Shown piece after piece: positions 45,601 to 53,339 of a stretch of 64,000 bases of DNA. A program made the position numbers and the translations under genes. The notes beneath the pieces were generated by a model, which searched no databases, had not been told where the DNA came from, and saw only the letters and a list, made by a program, of their open reading frames with translations. Numbering within the stretch: the stretch's first letter is position 1; the number at the start of each line of letters is the position of its first letter. The DNA is from CBDCVN01 sp965223045 (GTDB taxonomy: Bacteria; Deinococcota; Deinococci; Deinococcales; Trueperaceae), in contig CBDCVN010000013.1 in the NCBI GenBank assembly GCA_965223045.1, positions 3,782,001 to 3,846,000 on the forward strand. Reading direction: 5' to 3'.

Positions 45601-46032
45601 TTATTTAACCTTGATTTTTTTAGCTTTAGCCTCAGCAAGCCTAGGAAAAGTAACTGTTAAAACTCCATCTTGGAATTTAGCCTCACCTTTGTCAGTATCA
45701 GCACTAGCAGGTAAGACTACTGAACGTGAAAATGCACCATAATTTATTTCGCGGCGGTGAAAGTTTTCCTCTTTTTTTTCTTCCTTCTTTTCCCTCTCAC
45801 CTTTTATAGTTAGGGTATTGCCTGTCAACGCAACATCAACCTCAGAGGGCTTCATTCCGGGGACCTCAACTTCCACTTTCACAGCATCATCAGTTTCGTA
45901 GAGGTCTAGCGCACGGCTATTCTGGAATGCTTCCCATCCAGTAGGTAGTTGAAAAGCATCTTCGAACACTTCCTCTAGATTCCTGCGTAAGGCAAGAAAA
46001 TCATTAGGCTGCCTCCATCTTCTTAACGTCAT
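45601..46032 (-). CDS. Hsp20 / alpha-crystallin small heat-shock protein
   Basis: 143 residues. An N-terminal arm (to about 40) is followed by the alpha-crystallin domain: ALDLYETDDAVKVEVEVPGM, KPSEVDVALTGNTLTIKGER, then GAFSRSVVLPA and AKFQDGVLTVTFPRL with the conserved A-x-x-x-x-G-V-L-x-x-x-x-P motif. The C-terminal tail is lysine-rich. It binds unfolding proteins without ATP. GGAG precedes the ATG. It lies between the PspC operon and the flavodoxin-like gene, all on the minus strand, divergent from the PAS kinase. Confidence 0.95.
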   Translation of the reverse strand: MTLRRWRQPNDFLALRRNLEEVFEDAFQLPTGWEAFQNSRALDLYETDDAVKVEVEVPGMKPSEVDVALTGNTLTIKGEREKKEEKKEENFHRREINYGAFSRSVVLPASADTDKGEAKFQDGVLTVTFPRLAEAKAKKIKVK

Positions 46033-46203
46033 TTTGTTCTCCTTTCATGTTTAAAGCGGTAAACTCCGCATCGTTTCCTGTATTAGATTTTGCTTGTTCA
46101 ATAAGTCTTTACTTCTTCTAGTAAAGTGTTTTGTTTCTTGATCTTTAAAGTTTTTGCTTGTGCCTAAAGCTGATGACTTCTTTTCTCTAGAAGCACTTTT
46201 GGT

Positions 46204-46710
46204 TCAATTTAGACTATTAGCAATATTGTTTGCCCACTCAATAATGACATCCCAGTCACGGTAATCACCAAAATTACCACCCATAGAGCGATTAGTTAAC
46301 CAGTCATCATGCGTAAGGAGTTTAGCGTCAATCTTACCGGCAAAAAGCTTTATATCCCTTGGGTTAATATCATCTACAATAGTCTGTAGAGATTTTGGAA
46401 AGTGCCAACCATCTAATGCTTCACTTGGATCACCATCAACAGTAGGCCCACTCGAGAAAAGCCATACAGGCATCTGGGCAAGTTGCTCTTGAAAACTTTC
46501 TAGTAGTTCCGAGGCAGACTCAAGCCATTCACCTGAATAAACAGCACTCCCCATTACTACAGTATGGTAAGGGATTAAACTAACTACGTCCTCTGAAGGG
46601 AAAACATCATTAGAAAGTTCATGGTTTTCTAAAACTTTACCTATAGTCATAGCAATCTCTTTAGTGGAGCCGTAGCGACTAGCATAAGAAATTAGAGTCT
46701 TTTGAGACAA
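46204..46710 (-). CDS. Flavodoxin-fold protein (HemG-like)
   Basis: 168 residues. The FMN phosphate loop is SYASRYGSTKEIA (8-20), followed by the second loop VVMGSAVYSGEW (near 51) and LFSSGPTVDGDPS (near 84). This is the layout of HemG-type flavodoxins (menaquinone-dependent protoporphyrinogen oxidase), but many such proteins have other redox roles; no haem genes are nearby, so the precise role is open. The regulatory box C lies 127 bp upstream, in the region shared with the divergent PAS kinase, suggesting redox-linked control. Confidence 0.88.
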   Translation of the reverse strand: MSQKTLISYASRYGSTKEIAMTIGKVLENHELSNDVFPSEDVVSLIPYHTVVMGSAVYSGEWLESASELLESFQEQLAQMPVWLFSSGPTVDGDPSEALDGWHFPKSLQTIVDDINPRDIKLFAGKIDAKLLTHDDWLTNRSMGGNFGDYRDWDVIIEWANNIANSLN

Positions 46711-46836
46711 GATAATACCTCCATTACTTTAAGGCTTGCTTATCTATGTCATCTCACAAAAAATAAGTGTTTTAACTTATATACACTTACTAGTTAAAGT
46801 TTAAATTACCTTCCTACCTAATAACATCTGTAATTT

Positions 46837-46868
46837 TCCGACAAACCATGTCAGATTTTTTCTGACAT
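46837..46868. promoter_or_regulatory. Three-half-site box, copy C, between flavodoxin and PAS-kinase genes
   Basis: TCCGACA-N5-TGTCAGA-N5-TCTGACA, followed by T. Here the second and third half-sites form a perfect inverted repeat, ATGTCAGA-N5-TCTGACAT. The site is 127 bp from the flavodoxin start and 115 bp from the kinase start. TATTCCTGAATA just to the right resembles a sequence beside copy B. Confidence 0.6.
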
Positions 46869-46982
46869 AGAAATTTGGCTATTCCTGAATACATCATTCT
46901 GTAAAACAATATTTTTATGTTAGGATGCTTTGTAAGAATATTTAGATTTAATGGAACTTAGATACTGAGAAAATGAGGAACC

Positions 46983-49097
46983 ATGTTACATTGGTTAGCT
47001 AATGAAGAACATATTAGTACAGCTTTTGATCAGCTTTACGAAGGCATTATCCTTTTTAACATTAGCGGTAAAATTCTTTATGCTAATCAAGAAGCTAAAG
47101 TTCTTTTTGGGCAAAAACTAGAGGGAAACCTAAAAAACCTTGCTAATACTTGTCAGTTTTATGATTTAGAAAACCAACTTATAATACAAAAGCTTTGGCC
47201 ACATAAGCGTATTTTGGGTGGTGAAACTGTTAGTAATGTTGAGTTGCAACTCAAGCACCTTGAAACCAATCAAAAGAAAGTCATTCGATTCAGAGGTCAT
47301 TTACTAGATGGTGAAACTGATTTAGGAGTTCTTTTTCTTTGTGACATTACTGAGCAAAAGAGTCTCGAGCAGCAATTCCAACGTTTATTAGAGTCCCCTT
47401 TAGATGCAATTATGATAGTTGATAAGCAGGGCATTATTAGGATGATTAATGAGCGTATGGAAAAAACCTTTGGCCATAAGCGTGAGGAATTACTAGGAAA
47501 ACAAATGGGGTTGCTAATACCCCATAAGCATCGTTCTGCACATAGCCAACATCACAAAGATTACTTTACAGAACCTCGAGCACGCCCTATGGGAACAGGG
47601 CTTGAACTTTATGGCTTACATAAAGATGGTAATGAGTTTCCTGTAGAAATTAGTCTAACCCCTTTGGAAACAGAAGGAGATATGCTTGTTTCAGCAGCTA
47701 TTCGTGATATTAGTACACGTAAATATGCTGAGGTACTGTATGCTCGCTTTGGCAAAATTTTGGAAGCTTCCACCAATGAAATCTATCTTTTTGATGCTAA
47801 TACCTTGCACTTTACTTTTGTTAATAAAGGCGCTAGAGATAATCTTGGTTATAACACAGAAGAGCTGCGAGGGCTAACTCCTATTGATCTACTAAAGCCT
47901 GAGTATACTAAAGAGGCATTTGCAGCACTTATTCAATCTCTTAGGGATGGAGAGAAAGACACTATTAGGTTCATAACCAAGCACCACCGCAAAAATGGCT
48001 CGCTTTATCCTGTGGAAGTAAATCTCCATCTTTATCTTCATGAAGCACCTCCTATCTTTGTTGCCATTGTTTTAGACATAACAGAACGTGTACATGCTGA
48101 GGCTGCACTGCGCGAAAATGAGCAGAGAATGGCTTTACACATTAAACATACTCCTTTAGCAGTTATTGAATGGGAAGTCAAGGATTTTACTATTACTGCT
48201 TGGAATCCCTCGGCGGAAAGAATTTTTGGCTACAGTGTAAAAAATGCAATAGGAAAACTTAAAGTTACTGATATTATGCCAGATTTTGCAGATTCTAAGT
48301 CTGAGCCTTTCTGGCAAGGACTTCCCAATCATACAGATAACCACCGTACTACCAAGCAAAACCTAACTAAAGAAGGTAGAACTATTATCTGTGAATGGTA
48401 TACTACTCCACTTAAAGATAAAAATGACAAAATTGTCAGGGTGGCAGCATTAGCCTTAGATATTACAGTAAGACAACGTGCTTTAGAAGCTTTGTTTAGT
48501 GCCCAAGAAGAAGAAAGGGGACGAATTTCCCGTGACCTCCATGACCAAGTTGGTCAATCACTTACAGCTATCAGCCTAGGCTTATCAACTTTGTCCGAAG
48601 CTAATGAACCACAATTAGAACAGCTCAAAACTTTAGCTAGCAAAACTTTGGAAGATGTTCGCCGAATTTCGCACAACTTGCGCCCTTCACTCCTTAATGA
48701 ATTAGGTTTAGAGGCTGCAATCAAGCATTTTACCCGTGAGCTTGCTGAGCAATGTAATTTAAAAATTGAAGTTTTAGCACAGCTGCCTGAGAGGTTTGAC
48801 CATAATGACGAGCTAGTTGTTTACCGTGTAGTTCAAGAAGCACTCACAAATGTAGTGCGCCACGCCCAAGCAGAGCATGTTTCTGTAGTTATAACTGCTA
48901 TGGGCAATAGATTGCAGTTAATAGTAGAGGATGATGGTCTAGGTTTTGAACTAGATGATATTCCTGTTGCTGAAAAGTTAGGTATTTTAGGAATGCGCGA
49001 ACGTGTAGAACTTTTAGGGGGGAGTTTGAGCATAGAAAGTCGTTTAGGCTATGGTACTAGTATTAATGCCCGTTTACCACTTAAACAATCAGAATAA
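46983..49097 (+). CDS. Cytoplasmic multi-PAS sensor histidine kinase (HisKA_3, NarX/DevS-type output)
   Basis: 704 residues with no membrane helix. Four PAS domains are visible: 1 (about 8-125), 2 (about 128-245, with LLIPHKHRSAHSQHH and ELYGLHKDGNEFPVEISLTP), 3 (about 250-370) and 4 (about 375-495). A HisKA_3 dimerisation segment follows with QEEERGRISRDLHDQVGQSL (His near 515) and a compact HATPase (VVQEALTNVVRHAQAEHV, VEDDGLGF, GILGMRERVELLGG). In PAS 2 the His of RSAHS falls where FixL has its haem-binding His, but that residue is common in non-haem relatives too. The stop overlaps the regulator's ATG (TAATG). Confidence 0.93.
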   Translation: MLHWLANEEHISTAFDQLYEGIILFNISGKILYANQEAKVLFGQKLEGNLKNLANTCQFYDLENQLIIQKLWPHKRILGGETVSNVELQLKHLETNQKKVIRFRGHLLDGETDLGVLFLCDITEQKSLEQQFQRLLESPLDAIMIVDKQGIIRMINERMEKTFGHKREELLGKQMGLLIPHKHRSAHSQHHKDYFTEPRARPMGTGLELYGLHKDGNEFPVEISLTPLETEGDMLVSAAIRDISTRKYAEVLYARFGKILEASTNEIYLFDANTLHFTFVNKGARDNLGYNTEELRGLTPIDLLKPEYTKEAFAALIQSLRDGEKDTIRFITKHHRKNGSLYPVEVNLHLYLHEAPPIFVAIVLDITERVHAEAALRENEQRMALHIKHTPLAVIEWEVKDFTITAWNPSAERIFGYSVKNAIGKLKVTDIMPDFADSKSEPFWQGLPNHTDNHRTTKQNLTKEGRTIICEWYTTPLKDKNDKIVRVAALALDITVRQRALEALFSAQEEERGRISRDLHDQVGQSLTAISLGLSTLSEANEPQLEQLKTLASKTLEDVRRISHNLRPSLLNELGLEAAIKHFTRELAEQCNLKIEVLAQLPERFDHNDELVVYRVVQEALTNVVRHAQAEHVSVVITAMGNRLQLIVEDDGLGFELDDIPVAEKLGILGMRERVELLGGSLSIESRLGYGTSINARLPLKQSE

Positions 49098-49732
49098 TGA
49101 GTTTAATAAATATTCTTTTAGTTGATGATCATGCTGTAGTACGTAAGGGGGTTCGTGCCTTACTTGAAACAAATAGCTCCTTTAAGATTGTTGGTGAAGC
49201 TGATAATGGAGAAGAAGCCGTAAAAAAGGCTTGCGAATTAAAACCTAACATTATACTGCTTGATGTTAACTTGCCTGACATAAGTGGGCTTGAAGTGGCT
49301 AAGATTTTACAGGAAAAGTTACCTGACTCACGCTTTATAGCACTGTCTATGCATGATGATCCTGAGCATGTGCAGGCCTTCTTAGAAGCAGGTGGTTCGG
49401 GTTACTTACCTAAAACTGTGCTGGATGCACAACTTTTAGATGCTATTTTTGCTGTGGCTCGAGGAGAGCATTACTTACCTCCCAAGCTCCTCTCAACTCT
49501 TACAAAGGGAATAACTAACCCTAATCCTTTCAAAAAAGCCAAGCTCACTAAGAGAGAGCTAGATGTAGTGCACTATATTGCTAGTGGCAGTACCTATAAA
49601 GAGATTGCTCGCATATTGGGCATAAGCGAAAAGACCGTTGCTACTTATCGTGAGCGGGCTGCAGGAAAATTGGGTATTAAAACTCGAGTAGAGTTGGTTC
49701 GTTGGGCGCTCGAGAACAAGGTATTAACTTAA
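49097..49732 (+). CDS. NarL/FixJ-family response regulator
   Basis: 211 residues. The receiver (1-120) has LVDDH, the phospho-acceptor in IILLDVNLPD, LSMHDD and a YLPKTV lysine. The LuxR-type HTH (about 148-205) carries LTKRELDVVHYIASGSTYKE and the recognition segment ISEKTVATYRERAAGKLGI. It is translationally coupled to the PAS kinase. NarL-family dimers bind inverted heptamer-like half-sites; the boxes at 4408, 16306, 46837 and 52176 have that form, and one lies before this operon, so it is the prime local candidate for their binding protein (inference). Confidence 0.95.
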   Translation: MSLINILLVDDHAVVRKGVRALLETNSSFKIVGEADNGEEAVKKACELKPNIILLDVNLPDISGLEVAKILQEKLPDSRFIALSMHDDPEHVQAFLEAGGSGYLPKTVLDAQLLDAIFAVARGEHYLPPKLLSTLTKGITNPNPFKKAKLTKRELDVVHYIASGSTYKEIARILGISEKTVATYRERAAGKLGIKTRVELVRWALENKVLT

Positions 49733-49825
49733 AGACTATCCTCACTTGGTTCCTAAAGTATGGAAGAAATTCTAATTTACTCTCAAATCATCAGAACCCT
49801 GCCACAGGTCTTATGGGCATCAATC

Positions 49826-49853
49826 GTAGGGGTTTGAAATCTCAAACCCCTAC
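49826..49853. terminator. Perfect 12-bp hairpin after the NarL-type gene
   Basis: GTAGGGGTTTGA, AATC loop, TCAAACCCCTAC, 94 bp after the response regulator stop. No T-run follows on either strand, so it may be a stability stem or a short palindromic repeat rather than a classical terminator. The rest of 49733-49878 has no gene. Confidence 0.5.
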
Positions 49854-49878
49854 AACACGTGCTTGATGACAGGTACTT

Positions 49879-50079
49879 TCATTCATCAGATGGTGTCGTA
49901 ATAAAAAACATAGAGATAATATTACAGCGCAACATTGTAATAAAACCACTACCCTCTCGCCACCAGTGTTTTTCTCTTGCTGAAGAATATTTAGGAACTG
50001 CTAATTTATAATATGTAGCCCCAATTACCCAACTTATAATTAAAGGAAACTTATTTTTCTTGTGTTTTATTATGGCCAT
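49879..50079 (-). CDS. Small basic protein after the debranching gene, doubtful
   Basis: ATG 50079 lies 12 bp past the stop of the debranching gene on the same strand. The first 45 residues (MAIIKHKKNKFPLIISWVIG, then ATYYKLAVPKYSSAREKHWW) look like a small basic protein with one short helix. The last 20 residues come from a sequence matching an IS701 terminal repeat (49919-49941), so the original 3' end is probably lost. Confidence 0.3.
   Translation of the reverse strand: MAIIKHKKNKFPLIISWVIGATYYKLAVPKYSSAREKHWWREGSGFITMLRCNIISMFFITTPSDE
49919..49941. repeat. IS701 end-like palindrome, possible excision scar
   Basis: TATTACAGCGCAA followed by CATTGTAATA. The left 13 bp equal the outer repeat of the IS701 element at 25805; the right part equals the opposite end with about five bases missing. 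This is what an imprecise loss of an IS701 copy could leave. No clear 4-bp target duplication remains. Confidence 0.4.
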
Positions 50080-50091
50080 TTTCAAACTTCT

Positions 50092-52107
50092 TTAGTTCTG
50101 ATAAGTATAAGAAGGTACACTGTCAGGCATATATGGAACCAAATCTGTGAAATGAGGAGACTTGGTAATAGAAGGGTTTATGCTATCTGCTTTTGTTGCT
50201 TGCCAAGCCATCAAAATTTCTGCTACTCCTATAGCATGAGCTATACAACCACGTGGATTAAAAGGAGCGTCCCCATCAAAAACTTCACTGATATTGCCTA
50301 AGCCTTGGTTTGAAAGATGGTCCTCAAAAGGTGCTAAGAAAGAACGTGCTAGTTTTGCGTCTTTGTAAACTCGGTAGTGAGCCTTTACAAAAGGCCCTAT
50401 TAGCCAGCTCCAAACAGTACCTTTATCATAGGTGGCAGTACGCTTTTGCTGGCCACCATCATAGCAACCCACATAATTAGGCTCATCATTAGCTAAACTC
50501 CGCAAACCGTAGGAAGTAAGTAGTTTGCGAGCACAAATATCCACTATGGCTTTTTGCTGTTCCTTTGAAAGGGGGCTGTAGTTAAGCGAAGCAGCCAAAA
50601 GCTGATAAGGGCGTAACCTAACATCATTCCCGTTGGGGCCATCTAAAACATCGAGGCAAAAAGCCCTGTCTTCTTGCCAAAAACGCTTAAAGCCTTGTTT
50701 TATTTTTTCTGCTAGCTCGAGATAAGTAGTTGCTGATTTGCCTAGCCCAGATGCAAACTTAGCCACGCTAAGCACAGCATTAAACCATAAAGCATTTAAA
50801 TCTACAGGTTTACCTATATCTTCACTAGTTTTTTCTACTAATAAGAGGTTGTCTGTAGGATCCATTTGAACATGATTTTGGTTGTTATCCATATAGCTTT
50901 GTATGATGCTTTTAACAGTAGAGAAAAGTTTTGCTATAAGTAATTTGTCTCCTGTGGCTTCTAAGTAAGCTCGTAAGGATTCTATATAGTAAAGTTTAGA
51001 TTCAGATGTTTGACGATCATTATTTGTATTGGAGGGGTGTTGTATCTTCACACCTTGATTTTCATTTAAACTATTACCAAATGTCCTAAGCATATTGGCA
51101 GCTTCTTTAAAGCGTCCATTAGTCAAAGTAAGTCCTGGCAAACTCATAATATAACTTTGGCTTCTGTCACCAGCCCAAGGATAACCTGTTCTAATAGAGT
51201 AAGTTTCCTTTCCTTCTGCTAATTTATTGTGCACGATAAACTGATCAGCAGAAAGAATTAGTTGCTTCATTCCGCTAGGCAAAGCAAAATGTTTCTGACC
51301 ACAGTAAAGTAGCCTTTCTTCATAAGCAAGCCTCTTTTCATAAGCTGATACACCATCAAGATTAAGGTTAGTTAGAGGCTCTGTAGTGGCTACCATTGTT
51401 AAAGATTGACCAGATTTCAGTACTTTCTCGAGCTGTCCTCCATAAAGGTGGTCATCCATAACATCAAGCCCACGACGACCTTCAAGACTAAGATAAAAAT
51501 TCCTATACCAAGTATGGCGAGCGCTCAGCTCAGCATCTTGAGAGAGAAGATAAAAGGGGGCAGCACCTTCAAACGCTGTTACTTTGAGACCTTTATCAAT
51601 GGTTTGAATATCCATTTGCCAATTGTTTGCATGAGTGTTGTGGTGGTGCTCACGATGATTGATGAGTAATTTACCTGAGAACTTTAAGGGTAGGCTACCA
51701 CGAAGGAAATCATAGCGTATATAGGCTGTGTTTTGACCATGCTGCAGCCAGACTCGCTTTTCTAAAATTACATCAGCAAAGGTAAACGTCCATACAGGCG
51801 TAGTACCTTCAAGGTGAAAGCGCTCCAGATTCTGAAAACCGTAAGGTTCTCCTACCCCACCTATCCACTGGTTAGTATGTAAAGGATAGGACTTTTCATC
51901 ATAATCTACTGTTTCATCTAATTTACTCAATAATAGCTTACGTTCTAGAGGAGGTTTGAGTGCTGCAACAAGTAAACCATGATAGCGACGTCTAAGCTGT
52001 CCCGAAATCGTACCTGATGCGTAACCTCCTATACCATTAGTAGTCAGCCACTCTTTGGAGCCAGATTCTGCTAAGTTACTACATACCTCCCGACCAAAGT
52101 TAATCAT
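50092..52107 (-). CDS. Glycogen debranching enzyme (amylo-alpha-1,6-glucosidase type), copy 2
   Basis: 671 residues, strongly similar over its whole length to 29378: NFGREVCSNLAESGSKEWLT, TNGIGGYASGTISG, RRYHGLL, YPWAGDRSQSYIMSLPGL, PVDLNALWFNAV. The function is the same, alpha-1,6 debranching in glycogen breakdown. Near the C-terminus a motif seen in copy 1 as YHEGAVWSWLIGPF is YDKGTVWSWLIGPF here (His to Asp, Glu to Lys), which may affect activity if that Glu is catalytic. The regulatory box D lies about 70 bp upstream, a feature not clearly present before copy 1, so the two copies may be expressed under different conditions. AGGAGG precedes the ATG. Confidence 0.93.
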   Translation of the reverse strand: MINFGREVCSNLAESGSKEWLTTNGIGGYASGTISGQLRRRYHGLLVAALKPPLERKLLLSKLDETVDYDEKSYPLHTNQWIGGVGEPYGFQNLERFHLEGTTPVWTFTFADVILEKRVWLQHGQNTAYIRYDFLRGSLPLKFSGKLLINHREHHHNTHANNWQMDIQTIDKGLKVTAFEGAAPFYLLSQDAELSARHTWYRNFYLSLEGRRGLDVMDDHLYGGQLEKVLKSGQSLTMVATTEPLTNLNLDGVSAYEKRLAYEERLLYCGQKHFALPSGMKQLILSADQFIVHNKLAEGKETYSIRTGYPWAGDRSQSYIMSLPGLTLTNGRFKEAANMLRTFGNSLNENQGVKIQHPSNTNNDRQTSESKLYYIESLRAYLEATGDKLLIAKLFSTVKSIIQSYMDNNQNHVQMDPTDNLLLVEKTSEDIGKPVDLNALWFNAVLSVAKFASGLGKSATTYLELAEKIKQGFKRFWQEDRAFCLDVLDGPNGNDVRLRPYQLLAASLNYSPLSKEQQKAIVDICARKLLTSYGLRSLANDEPNYVGCYDGGQQKRTATYDKGTVWSWLIGPFVKAHYRVYKDAKLARSFLAPFEDHLSNQGLGNISEVFDGDAPFNPRGCIAHAIGVAEILMAWQATKADSINPSITKSPHFTDLVPYMPDSVPSYTYQN

Positions 52108-52175
52108 ATGATCCTCCTTTCAAATAACTCTATTTAAAGTTTAAAATTTGTAGTTCATGATAAAATCAGTAAGAG

Positions 52176-52206
52176 TCCTACAATGTTGTAGGACTTTTTC
52201 TGACAT
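52176..52206. promoter_or_regulatory. Three-half-site box, copy D, upstream of debranching gene 2
   Basis: TCCTACA-N4-TGTAGGA-N5-TCTGACA. The first pair forms the perfect 20-bp palindrome GTCCTACAATGTTGTAGGAC. The left flank GATAAAATCAGTAAGA is shared with copy A. It lies 69 bp before the start codon on the minus strand. Confidence 0.62.
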
Positions 52207-52263
52207 GAGGTTGTTATTAGTTGTTGACGTACTCCCCTGCCTAAAAATTTGAGCCTACGCTCA

Positions 52264-52450
52264 TTTGCCTTGGCAAAAAAGCAAGGATATATGTTATGTA
52301 GAACATGCCATAGGAGGTATGAAACGCTTTAATATACTAATGCATGCCTTTCGGAATCGCAAGACAGGTTTTGTAGATAGCGTTATAGCTGTCTGTGGGG
52401 GGCTTTAGAATTTTTTTGATTGTTTAAACTATTTATTTCCGAACAACTCT
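52264..52450 (+). mobile_element. Right-end remnant of the IS5-superfamily element found at 61528
   Basis: From AAGCAAGGATATATG to TTTCCGAACAACTCT this matches 62364-62530 almost base for base, with a 4-bp insertion and single changes that put a stop in the last codons. It keeps the right terminal repeat but lacks all upstream transposase sequence. It lies between box D and a palindromic repeat and shows that the element has been in this genome more than once. Confidence 0.88.
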
Positions 52451-52460
52451 AATATAGAGG

Positions 52461-52513
52461 GCTCGAGCACCCAAAGCAAATTAATAAGCTCGAGCTTTGG
52501 GGGTTGCTCGAGC
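52461..52513. repeat. 53-bp palindromic repeat with three CTCGAG, copy 1
   Basis: GCTCGAGCACCCAAAGC, spacer AAATTAATAA, GCTCGAGCTTTGGG, then TTGCTCGAGC. Outer arms GCTCGAGCA/TGCTCGAGC and inner arms CCCAAAGC/GCTTTGGG pair in order, giving a hairpin. Copies 2 (53193) and 3 (56951) share the layout. A REP-like element is the closest description. Confidence 0.8.
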
Positions 52514-52537
52514 AGCACACTAATTATCAAACTTCAC

Positions 52538-52879
52538 TTACTTTTGCAACCAATCAACCAAGCATTCTCTGATTTTTTGTAATCGTTCTGACGAAATACT
52601 ACCAAGGCGTGCATTAATTACAGCTGGTTCTACACTTGCCAATCGAGCCAACCGTACAATAGAACGAGTTTTCAAATTAGTCATTGAATAATCAGAGTCA
52701 GATGGATCAATTATCTCATCAAATTTTGGGATTGCTTGGTACGTGCGTGAAGTGATAAGGGCAAGTAACAAATCAGCGTGGCTACTAGGTGCAATAGCAA
52801 CAACCAAAGCAGGACGTAACTTTCCTACTTGAAGATCTGTTTGAGGGAATCGAATCAGAACAATTTCCCCAGATCTCAT
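52538..52879 (-). CDS. MazF/PemK-like toxin
   Basis: 113 residues. RSGEIVLIRFPQTDLQVGKL, then RPALVVAI near the start is the PemK/MazF beta-barrel signature; it continues with LLLALITSRT and RSIVRLARLASVEP. Family members are sequence-specific ribonucleases that halt translation until bound by an antitoxin. The start overlaps the stop of the antitoxin gene (ATGA), the normal order for such pairs. The usual basic residues in the first loop are present. It lies between two copies of the palindromic repeat. Confidence 0.85.
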   Translation of the reverse strand: MRSGEIVLIRFPQTDLQVGKLRPALVVAIAPSSHADLLLALITSRTYQAIPKFDEIIDPSDSDYSMTNLKTRSIVRLARLASVEPAVINARLGSISSERLQKIRECLVDWLQK

Positions 52880-53112
52880 GGATGATAAACCTCTTGAGCA
52901 TCTTCCAAGGAATATTCGACTTCATCATCCTCACAGAATAACTGCTCCAGTGAAAGGTCTTGCCATTGACTATTATTCCAATCAGCATATAAAGGAGCTA
53001 TTTCCCGCCTCTTCATCACGAAAAAGGTGAAGTCAGCAATTTGCTGAACTATTTCATCTGGTAATTTATCTATTTGTTTCTGTAGTTGTTCACGAGAAGT
53101 TACAGTTGTCAT
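52876..53112 (-). CDS. Antitoxin partner of the MazF-like toxin
   Basis: 78 residues. The N-terminal half (TSREQLQKQIDKLPDEIVQQ, then IADFTFFVMKRR) resembles the helical start of DUF2281-type antitoxins. The acidic C-terminal end (EDDEVEYSLEDAQEVYHP) is of the kind that wraps a MazF dimer. GAGG precedes the ATG. The stop overlaps the toxin start by four bases. Confidence 0.8.
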   Translation of the reverse strand: MTTVTSREQLQKQIDKLPDEIVQQIADFTFFVMKRREIAPLYADWNNSQWQDLSLEQLFCEDDEVEYSLEDAQEVYHP

Positions 53113-53192
53113 ATGTGTTTACCTCGCAAAAGATGGAAGACAATCAAATTACGCACACATTTTAGCACATTCACTCTTTGATAATATAAAGG

Positions 53193-53245
53193 GCTCGAGC
53201 ACTCAAAACAAACTAGTAGGACTCGAGCTTTGGGGGTTGCTCGAT
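53193..53245. repeat. 53-bp palindromic repeat, copy 2 (degenerate)
   Basis: GCTCGAGCACTCAAAAC to GCTTTGGGGGTTGCTCGA. Compared with copy 1 it has about ten changes, including loss of the last CTCGAG (CTCGAT) and a weakened inner stem. It lies in the 227-bp gap before the Uma2 gene. Confidence 0.72.
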
Positions 53246-53339
53246 CACCTAAAAAAGATGAAATTAGTTAGGGCTTTAGTTTCCACAACAGCCAATTGGT
53301 CTCTTACATAAGAGCTACATTAATTGCTATAATGAAGAT

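Noticed and set aside
46983..49097. Haem-PAS oxygen sensor (FixL-like) in the second PAS domain
   Set aside because: The His in RSAHS is at the FixL position, but the same His is common in non-haem PAS domains and the distal residues do not match.
52259..52450. Functional transposase gene
   Set aside because: Only the last 60 codons are present, with an internal shift and stop; it is a scar.
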